DNA of 64,000 nt from [Clostridium] aerotolerans DSM 5434. Its GTDB lineage: Bacteria; Bacillota; Clostridia; Lachnospirales; Lachnospiraceae. The notes under the pieces were generated by a model. That model ran no database searches, was not told where the DNA came from, and was given only the letters and a program-made list of their open reading frames with translations. Below are positions 25,318-34,406 of this stretch, piece by piece. The position numbers and the translations under genes were made by a program. The first letter of the stretch is position 1. Each line of letters begins with the position of its first letter. The DNA is taken from NCBI RefSeq assembly GCF_000687555.1, contig NZ_JHWJ01000018.1, positions 1 to 64,000 of the forward strand, read 5' to 3'.

Positions 25318-27159
25318 ATGGTGTCAATAACAACAAAGAAGCCGAGAAATCAGAGCATTATGCAGACACTTTTTCGTCCATATACCGCCTTGTTTATTTT
25401 TGTAATCCTTTTACTCACCTTCTATACCATTTCAACCGAAACAACCAAGCTAAAAACCAGTGCATTCTCTACTTTACAGAACAATGCTGCTATCATCATG
25501 GACAACTTTGAGTCCGTGGTACACGACTTAGATACCGCATCTCAAAATATCATTTATTCCAATCTCATAAAAGAAAAATTCGGAACCTATATCAATTATC
25601 AGGACAGTACCCTAAGCTCCAATGAAATCTACGAAAGCATCAATAACACCAAGATGCTTTACGATTTAATCATCGCAATGATCGGACCAAACTCTCCCGC
25701 TGACCAGACCTATCTCTATTCTCTGGACTATGGGAAATTCGGCGTAGGCTTAGACAACACGTCCTCAAAGGACAGCGTTTCCAGCCAGGACTGGTATGAG
25801 GAGGTGGTTCGCTTAAAAGGCAAGAAGTATATCTATTGTGAAAAGGATGAGACCTTGGGCCGCTATTATTCCTATCCTGGAGACAACAATTTTATCTCCC
25901 TCAGCCGGGTATTTTACAGTCCGCTCAATATTCCCCAGGGAATTGTAGAAGTAAAAAAATCCTTCAAAAGCGTAGCCAACGCTGTCACTGACTTTCAAAG
26001 CCCCTACGATGAGGAGGTCTACCTTTACGCCCCTGACGGGAAAACGGTCTATTCCACGGGAAGCGGGAAACAGAAAGAGCTCTACTTCGACTTAATAACA
26101 AAGCAGTTAAACGGAGCTTTAGAGGATGCCAATCAACCCCCTATTTATCTGAAATCAGAAAACAAGTATATCCTGTTCACCACCTCCGATTATACCGGCT
26201 TTATTACTGCATTGGTCATTGATAACCGGATGCTGATGCAGCCCATCTACCAGTATATTTCTACCAACTTGATTCTATTGTTTTTCGTCATGGTAATAAC
26301 CGTTTTAATCTCCTTCCTGATTTCCAAAAGGATTGCTACACCGCTGTCTAAAATATCGAATCAGGTGAGAGCCTTCCAGCTGACAGGCGCTGATACAGAG
26401 CCGGCATTTGAAGAGATGGAGCTTAAAATCACCGAGGTAAATACCTTATATCAGACGCTGTTAAAGATGCAGAAGAAGGCCAGAGCCTCTATGGAGCGGG
26501 AACTACAGCTGCAAAGCAGTGATATGCAGTCTAAGATGCTTGCGCTCCAGGCTCAGATGAACCCTCATTTTTTATATAATTCCCTTGCCACCATACAGGC
26601 CATGGCCGACGAAAATATGAATCAGGAAATTATTATGATGTGCCAGACGATTTCACGGATTCTTCGATATATCTCTTCTGACAGCGAACAGCTTGTATCC
26701 TTAAAAGATGAGCTGTCCCATACACAGGATTATCTGGAATGCATGAAGGTGAGATACCACGACAGCCTTCAGTTTGAATTCGATATTCCGGAAGGAATGC
26801 ATGAGGTACGTCTTCCAAAGCTGTGCCTACAGTTAATCGTAGAAAATGCCATTAAGTATTCCACCAAATCAAGCCCTCCGTGGAATGTTAAGATACTTGG
26901 AATTTTAACCAACACATACTGGGAGATTCAAATCAGGGACAACGGGCCTGGCTTTACAAAGGATGATTTGGAAAATCTTCAGGAAAAAATATCTCACATT
27001 GAAAAAAACGGAGTTCTTCCGAACTTGGAAATAGACGGGATGGGGCTCATGAACATCTACATCCGATTTAAAATTTTATACCAGGGGAAACACATTTTCA
27101 GACTGAGCAACAACGTGCCTCACGGAGCAATTGTAGTCATAGGAGGAATGATGCCATGA
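25318..27159 (+). CDS. YesM-type sensor histidine kinase
   Basis: A 613-aa membrane kinase: N-terminal membrane segment (about 20-40), extracellular sensor region of about 245 residues, second membrane segment (LILLFFVMVITVLISFLIS), HAMP linker, then His_kinase domain with NPHFLYNSLATIQAMA (His in the first motif) and an HATPase domain with N box LIVENAIKYS and G box DNGPGF. Start chosen at ATG 25318 behind GGGAGGAAAAGAGAGTT; the frame extends upstream to 25243 without a ribosome site. Overlaps the response regulator gene by 4 nt. Probably senses the sugar bound by the divergent transporter system. Confidence 0.92.
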   Translation: MVSITTKKPRNQSIMQTLFRPYTALFIFVILLLTFYTISTETTKLKTSAFSTLQNNAAIIMDNFESVVHDLDTASQNIIYSNLIKEKFGTYINYQDSTLSSNEIYESINNTKMLYDLIIAMIGPNSPADQTYLYSLDYGKFGVGLDNTSSKDSVSSQDWYEEVVRLKGKKYIYCEKDETLGRYYSYPGDNNFISLSRVFYSPLNIPQGIVEVKKSFKSVANAVTDFQSPYDEEVYLYAPDGKTVYSTGSGKQKELYFDLITKQLNGALEDANQPPIYLKSENKYILFTTSDYTGFITALVIDNRMLMQPIYQYISTNLILLFFVMVITVLISFLISKRIATPLSKISNQVRAFQLTGADTEPAFEEMELKITEVNTLYQTLLKMQKKARASMERELQLQSSDMQSKMLALQAQMNPHFLYNSLATIQAMADENMNQEIIMMCQTISRILRYISSDSEQLVSLKDELSHTQDYLECMKVRYHDSLQFEFDIPEGMHEVRLPKLCLQLIVENAIKYSTKSSPPWNVKILGILTNTYWEIQIRDNGPGFTKDDLENLQEKISHIEKNGVLPNLEIDGMGLMNIYIRFKILYQGKHIFRLSNNVPHGAIVVIGGMMP

Positions 27160-27902
27160 AGTTTTCAGTACTGGTGATTGAGGATGAATCCTTAATTGCA
27201 AAAAACATCGCAAAGAAAATTGAAGAGTTGAACCCGTCCTTTGAAGTAGCTGCAATTGCTTCTAATGGTTTGGAAGGACTTAAGCTGGCAGAAGAATGTC
27301 TCCCGAATGTCATTTTCACCGACATTCGGATGCCGGTGATGGATGGGCTGGAGCTGGTGAAACAGATCCACGAGAAGTACCCCTTTATCCTTTCCGTCAT
27401 CATCAGCGGTTACTCCGACTTTGAATATGCCAAGAAGGCCCTTGGGTACGAGGTGAGCAATTATCTCTTAAAGCCTGTCAATTACGATGAGCTTTTAAAA
27501 ACCCTGTCTGTTCTGGAGACTAAGCTGCTTTCAGCCAAGGACCGTTTCCAACAAGACACCCTGCTCCATTCTCCAAACCGGGCAAAGGAACTTGTAGAGC
27601 TTGTGAAAGAATACATCCACAAAAATTACCAAAATCAGATTGATTTTACTTCTCTTGCCACGGAATTTGGGTTTTCCGTCCCCTATTTAAGTAAGATATT
27701 CCTAAAGCACTCAGGTATCACTCCATCCAAGTATTTAAGAAATCACCGGTTAAGTATTTCAAAACAGCTTCTTCGAAATCCGGAGCTGTCTATTGCAGAT
27801 ATCAGCCAGCTTACAGGCTATCTGGACCCCTTTCATTTCAGCAAGACCTTTAAACACGTCTACGGCATAAGCCCCAGTGAATACCGGAGCGAGCTCCCAT
27901 AG
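27156..27902 (+). CDS. YesN-type response regulator, short form
   Basis: A 248-aa response regulator: receiver domain (about 1-120) with phosphoacceptor Asp in FTDIRMP (about 55) and Lys in LLKPVNYDE, then directly an AraC-type DNA-binding domain (FTSLATEFGFSVPYLSKIFLK and IADISQLTGYLDPFHFSKTFK). Most YesN-type proteins are around 500 aa because of a long linker domain; here that middle domain is missing, with the two domains joined by about 25 residues. The start codon overlaps the kinase stop (ATGA). Likely regulates the divergent CUT1-GH31 operon. Confidence 0.92.
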   Translation: MKFSVLVIEDESLIAKNIAKKIEELNPSFEVAAIASNGLEGLKLAEECLPNVIFTDIRMPVMDGLELVKQIHEKYPFILSVIISGYSDFEYAKKALGYEVSNYLLKPVNYDELLKTLSVLETKLLSAKDRFQQDTLLHSPNRAKELVELVKEYIHKNYQNQIDFTSLATEFGFSVPYLSKIFLKHSGITPSKYLRNHRLSISKQLLRNPELSIADISQLTGYLDPFHFSKTFKHVYGISPSEYRSELP

Positions 27903-27926
27903 AGAGAATTTCTATAGAAGCCACGA

Positions 27927-27960
27927 GCAGGCAGGAGATATCAAGTCTCCTGCCTGCTTT
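27927..27960. terminator. Strong terminator between YesN-type gene and CUT2 operon
   Basis: GCAGGCAGGAGA (27927-27938) and TCTCCTGCCTGC (27946-27957) form a perfect 12-bp stem with a 7-nt loop, followed by TTT. It sits between two convergent genes and can serve both. Confidence 0.75.
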
Positions 27961-27971
27961 CAAAAGGCCTG

Positions 27972-28988
27972 TTATCGTTTTTCCTTTGCCTTAGCAAAAA
28001 GGCTCTGAAGTATAATAAAGAATGCCAAAAGGGCTGCTATGGTAATCTTGGTCCACCAGGAAGAAAGAGTTCCCTGGAAGGTGATAAAGGTCTCAATGGT
28101 TCCTTTAATGAGTACCCCGAACAAGCTTCCAAAGACATTGCCAACACCTCCGGTGAGCAAAGTGCCTCCGATAACGGCTGATGCAATGGCCTCCATCTCA
28201 AAGCCCTTTGCCTGCTCCACGAATCCGGCACATGTATTTAAGCAGAACAGAAAGCCCCCAAGGGAACACAAAAATCCATTGATTACATAAACGTAAAGCT
28301 TGGTGCGTCTTACATTAAGACCCATCATCAGGGCCGACTGCTCACTGCCGCCTACCGCATAGACCGTCCGTCCAAACTTCGTATACTTTAAGAGCACGAA
28401 TACAAGAACCAGGACAATCAGGGCAATGATAACACTGGGATAGATGAAAGGATAATTTACCACACCCTTTTTATTTATCGTTCCCCCCAGGAAGGTTAAG
28501 TTAATTTTGCTTTTCGCCCATTGGAGGAACAATTCATTTTTTACGCTTATCATCTCCTGGCTGATAATGGCTGTCATACCTCTGGCAAAGAACATTCCTG
28601 CCAGGGTGACGATAAAGGGCTGTAGCTTTAAATAAGCAATTAAAAATCCCTGTACCAGACCAAATACCAGGCCCATGATCAGGACGATGATGAGAGCCGG
28701 AACCGCTCCCACACCCTTGACCTCCATCATCCAGGCAAGCATCATACAGGTAAGAGCCACCACAGAACCAACGGAGATATCAATACCTCCGGTAATCATG
28801 ACCATGGTCATTCCTGCCGCTATGACAATGAGGCCTGCATTGGATATGAACAGATTTAAAAATACCTGAGGCTTTGCAAAGCCCTTACTGTTAAAGATAA
28901 TGACACCGGCCAGATACATGGCAAGGAAAAGAACGATTGTAATAATCAGAAGGAACACTTTGCCGTCTATTTTACCCATTTTTTTCAT
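27972..28988 (-). CDS. yjfF: Sugar ABC transporter permease (CUT2, YjfF type)
   Basis: A 338-aa permease of the ribose/galactofuranose class with about nine membrane segments; motifs GGIDISVGSVVAL (about 66-78) and GGTLLTGGVGNVFGSLFGVLIKG (about 270-295) mark the family. It is the last gene of the four-gene transporter and starts one base after the stop of the other permease. In E. coli the YtfQRT-YjfF system imports galactofuranose; the ligand here is inferred only by family. Confidence 0.85.
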   Translation of the reverse strand: MKKMGKIDGKVFLLIITIVLFLAMYLAGVIIFNSKGFAKPQVFLNLFISNAGLIVIAAGMTMVMITGGIDISVGSVVALTCMMLAWMMEVKGVGAVPALIIVLIMGLVFGLVQGFLIAYLKLQPFIVTLAGMFFARGMTAIISQEMISVKNELFLQWAKSKINLTFLGGTINKKGVVNYPFIYPSVIIALIVLVLVFVLLKYTKFGRTVYAVGGSEQSALMMGLNVRRTKLYVYVINGFLCSLGGFLFCLNTCAGFVEQAKGFEMEAIASAVIGGTLLTGGVGNVFGSLFGVLIKGTIETFITFQGTLSSWWTKITIAALLAFFIILQSLFAKAKEKR

Positions 28989-30044
28989 CTATGCCACCTT
29001 CTTTCCCGCTGCACGTTCTGTTTGTAGCCGCTTCACGATTCTCTTAAGTTCTGTTGACTGGAGAGCAACAATCACCACCACTACAGCTGCCTTATAAACC
29101 GGAATCTGGTCGGGAGACACTCCCATGGCATATAAGGTGGTGCTTAAGGCCTGAATGGTATAGGCACCGATGACACTTCCAAGGAGAGAGAATTTACCAC
29201 CGCCCAAGCTGTTTCCTCCCAGAGCAACTGCTAAAATGGCATCCAGCTCCAGATTCAGTCCGATGTTATTGGCATCGGCAGAATAGATTCTTGATGAAGC
29301 CACAAGACCGGAAATACCAGCACAAAGACCGCAAAATACATAGGATAAGAAAATGATCATAGGAGAATTAATTCCCATGAGCCTGGAAGCTTTCGGATTA
29401 ATTCCTACCGTCTGAATATAAAGTCCAAGGGTTGTTTTCTTTAACAGCACATAGGTTAAAATTACAACAATCAGAGCCACAAACACAGGAGTAGGAATGG
29501 GAATTCCCGGTATGCTGGAACCTAACATCTTATAGGATTCCACGCGTATGTAGGTAATCTGGCCTTTGGTAATCAGCTGAGCGATTCCCCGGCCCGCCGT
29601 AAACAGTATCAACGTGGCGACCATGGGCTGAATCTTCATCTTTGCCACTAAAAATCCGTTAAAGCATCCGCATAAGATACCGGCGATCACAGCTGCCAGA
29701 ACGCCTAAGAGATAGGGATTCTGGAACGCATTGACCGACTGCTGGCCCCCTGCCAGAATGAAGCAGCAAACCGCACCAGCCACTGACATGACCGCTCCTA
29801 CAGAAATATCCGTACCGCCAGAAGCTGCGACGACCAGAGTCATACCAACAGCCAGAATGACCAGATCGCTGGCCCGGTTGATAACGTCAATAATATAGCC
29901 GTAGAGAACCCCGTTTTTAATAGTCACTTCAAAAAATCCAGGTGTCTTTATGAGATTGGATAATAACACTAAAACCAGGCAAAACAGAGGAAGAAACAGC
30001 CGGGCTCCCGTCAGCTTTTTATAATATCCCATGAACTTATTCAT
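28989..30044 (-). CDS. ytfT: Sugar ABC transporter permease (CUT2, YtfT type)
   Basis: A 351-aa permease with the family motifs GGTDISVGAVMSVAGA (about 77-92) and LGGNSLGGGKFSLLGSVIGAY. Start taken at ATG 30044, which has GGAGGTGGGGCAG in front; this overlaps the ATPase stop by 8 nt and indicates translational coupling. It pairs with the YjfF-type permease to form the channel. Confidence 0.87.
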   Translation of the reverse strand: MNKFMGYYKKLTGARLFLPLFCLVLVLLSNLIKTPGFFEVTIKNGVLYGYIIDVINRASDLVILAVGMTLVVAASGGTDISVGAVMSVAGAVCCFILAGGQQSVNAFQNPYLLGVLAAVIAGILCGCFNGFLVAKMKIQPMVATLILFTAGRGIAQLITKGQITYIRVESYKMLGSSIPGIPIPTPVFVALIVVILTYVLLKKTTLGLYIQTVGINPKASRLMGINSPMIIFLSYVFCGLCAGISGLVASSRIYSADANNIGLNLELDAILAVALGGNSLGGGKFSLLGSVIGAYTIQALSTTLYAMGVSPDQIPVYKAAVVVVIVALQSTELKRIVKRLQTERAAGKKVA

Positions 30045-31557
30045 CTGCCCCACCTCCTGCAATCGCTTTCATGATCTGGTTCTGGTCAAGCTCATGTTCC
30101 TCCAGCTCGCCTACCTTTTCCCCGTCCCGAAGCACTGCCATTCGGGTACAGGTACGAAGCATTTCCTCTACTTCTGATGAAATGAACATGACGGATTTCC
30201 CCTCCTCCGCAAGCTTCACCACAAGTTTTTGTATCTCTGTTTTCGTACCTACGTCAATTCCTCTTGTAGGCTCATCTAATATAAGAAACTCAGGATTGGT
30301 AAGGAGCCATCGTCCCAGAATGACCTTCTGCTGGTTTCCGCCGCTTAAGCTTTTAATGGGAGTGTCCAGACTGGCTGTTTTTATCTGGAGTATCTTTACA
30401 TACTCCTCTGCCAGCTCCTCCTGCTCCTTTTTGCCGATGAGATGGAACATGCCCCGTTTTGCCTGAAGGGCCAGAATTAAGTTATCCCTTACGGATAAGT
30501 CAGCAACAATTCCTTCTTCCTTTCGATTCTCCGGCAGATATGCCATTCCTGCCATCATGGCATCTAAGGGCTTATTCACCGTCACATGGGTTCCATTTAC
30601 CTTAAGCTCTCCGCTGTCTGGCTTATCCGCCCCGTAAAGGCTTCTGGCAAGCTCAGAACGTCCGGAGCCTAACAGGCCGGTAAGCCCTACGACTTCCCCT
30701 TTATGTATCTTAAGATCATAAGGTTTAATAGAACCCTGATGCCCAATGCCATGTGCATCAATAACAATATCCTCACGAACCTTTCCTTCCTCTTTTTCCT
30801 TCTTTATGGAGGCTAAATCGTCAAAATCCTTACCCATCATCTTTGCAACCAGCTGAACCCTTGGAAGCTTTTCCGTTTCATACTCTCCCACCAGACAGCC
30901 GTTTCTGAGCACCGTAATCCGGTCACAGACTTCATAGACCTGTTCCAGGAAATGAGTCACAAAAATGATTCCGACCCCTTCTGATTTCAGGCGTTTCATC
31001 AGCTTAAACAGCTTCTCCACTTCACTGTCATCAAGGGAAGAGGTAGGCTCATCAAGGATTAAGACCTTAGCTGACATATCCACGGCTCTTGCAATGGCTA
31101 TCATCTGCTGGAGTGCAATGGAGTAATTCTCTATGGCCTTTGTCACATCGATTTCAATCTTAAGCCCTTTTAGGAGCTCTTTTGCCTTCCGGTTCATGGT
31201 CTTCCAGTCGATCATGCCAGCACGCCTTGGCTCTCTTCCGATAAAAAGGTTTTCCGCCACGGAAAGATTGGGGCAGAGATTCACCTCCTGATATACGGTG
31301 CTGATTCCCCGCGCCTGTGCCTCCTGGGGAGAATGATTGATGATCTCACCCTTCTCTCCAAGGAGCGTGATCTCCCCGGATTCAAACTCCTCGACTCCTG
31401 TAAGAACCTTTATGAGAGTGGATTTCCCCGCTCCATTCTCTCCCATGAGTGCGTGGATTTCCCCGCTTCGAAGGGTAAAATCCACATGGGACAGAGCCTG
31501 AACCCCTGGAAACGTTTTCGTTATATTTCGCATGGCCAATACGTGTTCACCTGGCAT
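30037..31557 (-). CDS. ytfR: Sugar ABC transporter ATPase, double NBD (CUT2, YtfR type)
   Basis: A 506-aa fusion of two nucleotide-binding domains, as usual for CUT2 importers. First domain: Walker A GENGAGKST (about 38-46), Walker B KVLILDEPTSSLDD. Second domain: degenerate Walker A GLLGSGRSE, signature LSGGNQQKVILGRWL and Walker B FLILDEPTRGIDVG. Ribosome site AAGGAAGG before ATG 31557. It follows the binding-protein gene after a terminator-like hairpin. Confidence 0.93.
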   Translation of the reverse strand: MPGEHVLAMRNITKTFPGVQALSHVDFTLRSGEIHALMGENGAGKSTLIKVLTGVEEFESGEITLLGEKGEIINHSPQEAQARGISTVYQEVNLCPNLSVAENLFIGREPRRAGMIDWKTMNRKAKELLKGLKIEIDVTKAIENYSIALQQMIAIARAVDMSAKVLILDEPTSSLDDSEVEKLFKLMKRLKSEGVGIIFVTHFLEQVYEVCDRITVLRNGCLVGEYETEKLPRVQLVAKMMGKDFDDLASIKKEKEEGKVREDIVIDAHGIGHQGSIKPYDLKIHKGEVVGLTGLLGSGRSELARSLYGADKPDSGELKVNGTHVTVNKPLDAMMAGMAYLPENRKEEGIVADLSVRDNLILALQAKRGMFHLIGKKEQEELAEEYVKILQIKTASLDTPIKSLSGGNQQKVILGRWLLTNPEFLILDEPTRGIDVGTKTEIQKLVVKLAEEGKSVMFISSEVEEMLRTCTRMAVLRDGEKVGELEEHELDQNQIMKAIAGGGADE

Positions 31558-31610
31558 AATCGAACCTTCCTTTCCTTTGCTGTACTGCCTTTGGAGGCAA
31601 ATTTGAGGAT

Positions 31611-31666
31611 AAAAAAAGGTGTGGAGTGGAGGACGTTATCCCTTCGTCCTCCATGACCCTACACCT
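31611..31666 (-). terminator. Partial terminator between binding protein and ATPase genes
   Basis: AGGTGT and TGGAGGACG pair with CGTCCTCCA and ACACCT in a long interrupted stem; on the minus strand the stem is followed by TTTTTTT. It lies inside the operon, so read-through must occur; it would give more binding-protein mRNA than transporter mRNA. Confidence 0.65.
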
Positions 31667-31712
31667 GTTTATCCGGCTTTTGCCCTCGTCCGGCATCACC
31701 GGTCTTTATGGA

Positions 31713-32798
31713 TTAATATTGTCTCTTTGGTTTTTCTGCTGCTGCGGTATCTGCTGGGAATACACCCTCTTTTACATAAGCGATCTTATCTACCGTCTCG
31801 CCCTTTTCAAGCTTCTGGATAATCTCAGCAACTCTTGGTCCGTGAAGAGGATTACACTCTACAGAAACGTTCATATCGCCTGCGATCATAGAATCAAAGG
31901 CTGCTGCAACAGCATCAAAGGAAATGATGGTGATATCACCCTTCGGTCCACAGGTCTTTCCTGCTGCCTTGATGGCATCAATGGCTCCAAAAGCCATGTT
32001 ATCATTTTCAGCGATTACAACATCAATATTATTATAGGTCTTTAAGAAGGACTCCATAACCTCCTGACCCTTTGCCTGTGTGAATTCACCCGTCTGACGC
32101 TCTAACATCTTCCACTTCGGATGGTCTTTCATCTTCTCTTCCACACCATTGGTACGTCCGATCTGTGCAGAAGAACCGATGGTTCCCTGAATGGTTACGA
32201 TATTGATATCTTTGTCAGCCTTGTTGTTGGCCTTTAAATAATCATCAAGCCATGTCACTGCATCATAGCCTTCCTGAAGGAAGTTAGAGCCAACCCAAGC
32301 CGTATATAAGGAATCATCAGATACATTGATCATACGGTCAACGATGATAACCGGGATTCCGGCATCCTTTGCTTCCTGTAATACAGTATCCCAGCCGGTC
32401 TCAGTAACCGGTGCGATTACGATATAATCTACATCCTGCTGAATAAAGTTACGAACTGCCTTTAACTGATTCTCCTGTTTCTGCTGAGCATCGTCAAAAA
32501 TCAGCTTATATCCATTGGCTTCTGTAAATGTGGATTTCATGGATTCGGTATTGGCAGTTCTCCAGTCAGACTCTGCTCCTACCTGAGAGAAACCGACTAC
32601 GATTTCTTTCTTTTCGCCTTCCTTTGCCTCTGCTTTGGTCTCAGCCTTTGAAGCCTCAGTGGTGGCTGCTTCCGATTTGCTTTCAGTTGCTGCCGGAGCT
32701 GCGGTGGTCGCTGCGGTCTGTGTGCCGCTACAGCCTGTGAGAATCGTAGCCGCGGTCATCACTGCTACTGTTAACACGCTTAAAAATCTTTTCTTCAT
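31713..32798 (-). CDS. ytfQ: Sugar ABC transporter substrate-binding lipoprotein (CUT2, YtfQ type)
   Basis: A 361-aa periplasmic-binding-protein-like lipoprotein. Signal peptide with lipobox ILTGC (Cys about 23), an Ala/Thr/Glu/Lys-rich linker to about 68, then the Peripla_BP_4 fold: VGFSQVGAESDWRTANTESM, IVIAPVTETGWDTVLQEAKDAGIPVIIVDR, and ENDNMAFGAIDAIKAAG. The ESDWR and DRMINV stretches match galactofuranose-binding YtfQ, so galactofuranose or another hexose is the best guess. Ribosome site TTGGAGGG before ATG 32798. A promoter (TTGTGA, 17 nt, TATGAT) lies upstream, with AraC-type direct repeats beyond it. Confidence 0.9.
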   Translation of the reverse strand: MKKRFLSVLTVAVMTAATILTGCSGTQTAATTAAPAATESKSEAATTEASKAETKAEAKEGEKKEIVVGFSQVGAESDWRTANTESMKSTFTEANGYKLIFDDAQQKQENQLKAVRNFIQQDVDYIVIAPVTETGWDTVLQEAKDAGIPVIIVDRMINVSDDSLYTAWVGSNFLQEGYDAVTWLDDYLKANNKADKDINIVTIQGTIGSSAQIGRTNGVEEKMKDHPKWKMLERQTGEFTQAKGQEVMESFLKTYNNIDVVIAENDNMAFGAIDAIKAAGKTCGPKGDITIISFDAVAAAFDSMIAGDMNVSVECNPLHGPRVAEIIQKLEKGETVDKIAYVKEGVFPADTAAAEKPKRQY

Positions 32799-32850
32799 AT
32801 CTTACCCTCCAATTAAAATATCGTTTCTGCTACCGTTTGTATCTATCCGT

Positions 32851-32879
32851 ATCATAGCTTTCCTACGAGAGTTTCACAA
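32851..32879 (-). promoter_or_regulatory. Promoter of the CUT2 operon
   Basis: On the minus strand TTGTGA (32879-32874), 17-nt spacer, TATGAT (32856-32851). The -35 is imperfect, as expected for an activator-dependent promoter. Confidence 0.55.
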
Positions 32880-32938
32880 TGCAAAATCTTTCGAAAAAGT
32901 TTAAGTTTCTTACGCATCTGCAAGTATTTCTGCCAGGG

Positions 32939-32973
32939 GTTGATTTTTTTACGAAAAAAGTTGATTTTTTTAC
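32939..32973. promoter_or_regulatory. 21-bp-phased direct repeat, candidate YesN-type binding sites
   Basis: GTTGATTTTTTTAC occurs twice, exactly 21 bp apart (32939-32952 and 32960-32973), about 60 bp upstream of the CUT2 promoter -35 and touching the histidine-kinase stop codon. Two sites on the same DNA face fit AraC-type regulators. A weaker third match, GTTTAAGTTTCTTAC, lies at 32899-32913. Confidence 0.5.
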
Positions 32974-34406
32974 TAACATTTTAAGACAGCCGGAATACGC
33001 AGGGTCACTGACGTCCCTACTCCATACTGGCTATCAATGGAAAGCTCATAAGCTTCCCCGAAATTAAGCCGGATACGCTCCGCTACGTTGGCAATCCCAA
33101 AGCCTTCCCGCTGGTCTACATCTTCTCCTCTTCTGCGGACCAGCTTCCGCATCTTATCAAGCTCCTCCTGTTTCATTCCGATTCCGTTATCCTCCACCCT
33201 TAAAAAGATATCTTTTCCCTTCATCCATCCACTGATCTTAAGAGACCCCTTTTTTCTGCAATTCTTAATGCCATGGTAAAGGGCATTCTCTACAATGGGC
33301 TGTAAGGTAAGCTTTAGGATGGAATACTCCTTAATCTCTTCCTCAAAATCGATCTCATAATCCATAATGTCCTCATAACGGAAATGCTGAATCTGAAGAT
33401 AGCTTTTAATATGCTCTTCCTCTCCCCGTATGGTAATAAAATCCCGCCCGTTATTAAGCCCCGTCCGAAGAAAGAGGGATAGCGCTGTAATCATCTCCAC
33501 CACATCCTCATGACGCTTCCCCTCTGCCAGCCACACGATGGTATCCAGGGTATTATAAAGAAAATGAGGGTTGATCTGGGCCTGCAAGAGCTTAAGCTCT
33601 GTCTTCCTTTTAAGCTCCTGTTCCTCCCTGACATGCTGTATGAGTTCCCCGATCCGCACCACCATCTGGTCGTATTGGTCACTTAACATCTGTATCTCCC
33701 TGATGTTACTTTTAGGCGCACTGACATTTAAGTTTCCATTGGCCAGCTTCATGGTGTAATTGCAAAGCTCTTCCATGGGCGTTGTAATCTTTTTCCCAAA
33801 GGCAGAAAAAGAGGCCATAAGGCATATGACAATATAAGCGGAAATCACGATACAGAGGGCAATGGCCTGTTTGATCTGGTCATCTAAGGTCTGCCGCATG
33901 GACTCCAGGGTTTTCGTCTCATTATAAATATAGTTGGACATGGACTCTTTTATGAGATCGGTTATCACATAAATGTCCTTTTCCAGCCGTTCCATGTTCT
34001 GGTCATAATCGCCGAAAATACTGCTGGCCTTAATATCATCAATTCTCTTTTCCAGGATTCCTATGAGCTGAAGCAGACCGTCCAACCCCTTTTTACTGGT
34101 TTCCTGAGGTGTGGACGCCTTAAGCTGCTCAAATATCTTTCTGGAATTATCAAGGTCCTCATAAGGGTCCAGGGACTGAAAGGTATCTGCACCGATTACG
34201 ATCCGGTACATCTTATAATCAATGTTTGATTTAAAGTCGAAATTAAACTCCGTTGCCATGGTCAAATTCCGTATGCTCTGCCGATACTGGCTATTTTGCC
34301 AGGCCATCATAGAAAGAAGTGCACCAATCATGAGAATGACCGGAAGAAACACCACTACCTGCATGAGATTGATCTGAGATTTAATGGAATCATGCCTGCG
34401 CTTCAT
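32973..34406 (-). CDS. YesM-type sensor histidine kinase
   Basis: A 477-aa membrane kinase: first membrane segment near residues 13-35, short extracellular sensor of about 140 residues, second membrane segment (AIALCIVISAYIVICLMASF), HAMP, then the His_kinase motif NPHFLYNTLDTIVWLAEGK and the HATPase motifs VENALYHGIKN and EDNGIGM. Start taken at ATG 34406 with AGGAGGAGAGT upstream; it overlaps the response-regulator stop by 17 nt. Placed directly upstream of the CUT2 operon and likely its sensor. Confidence 0.92.
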   Translation of the reverse strand: MKRRHDSIKSQINLMQVVVFLPVILMIGALLSMMAWQNSQYRQSIRNLTMATEFNFDFKSNIDYKMYRIVIGADTFQSLDPYEDLDNSRKIFEQLKASTPQETSKKGLDGLLQLIGILEKRIDDIKASSIFGDYDQNMERLEKDIYVITDLIKESMSNYIYNETKTLESMRQTLDDQIKQAIALCIVISAYIVICLMASFSAFGKKITTPMEELCNYTMKLANGNLNVSAPKSNIREIQMLSDQYDQMVVRIGELIQHVREEQELKRKTELKLLQAQINPHFLYNTLDTIVWLAEGKRHEDVVEMITALSLFLRTGLNNGRDFITIRGEEEHIKSYLQIQHFRYEDIMDYEIDFEEEIKEYSILKLTLQPIVENALYHGIKNCRKKGSLKISGWMKGKDIFLRVEDNGIGMKQEELDKMRKLVRRRGEDVDQREGFGIANVAERIRLNFGEAYELSIDSQYGVGTSVTLRIPAVLKC

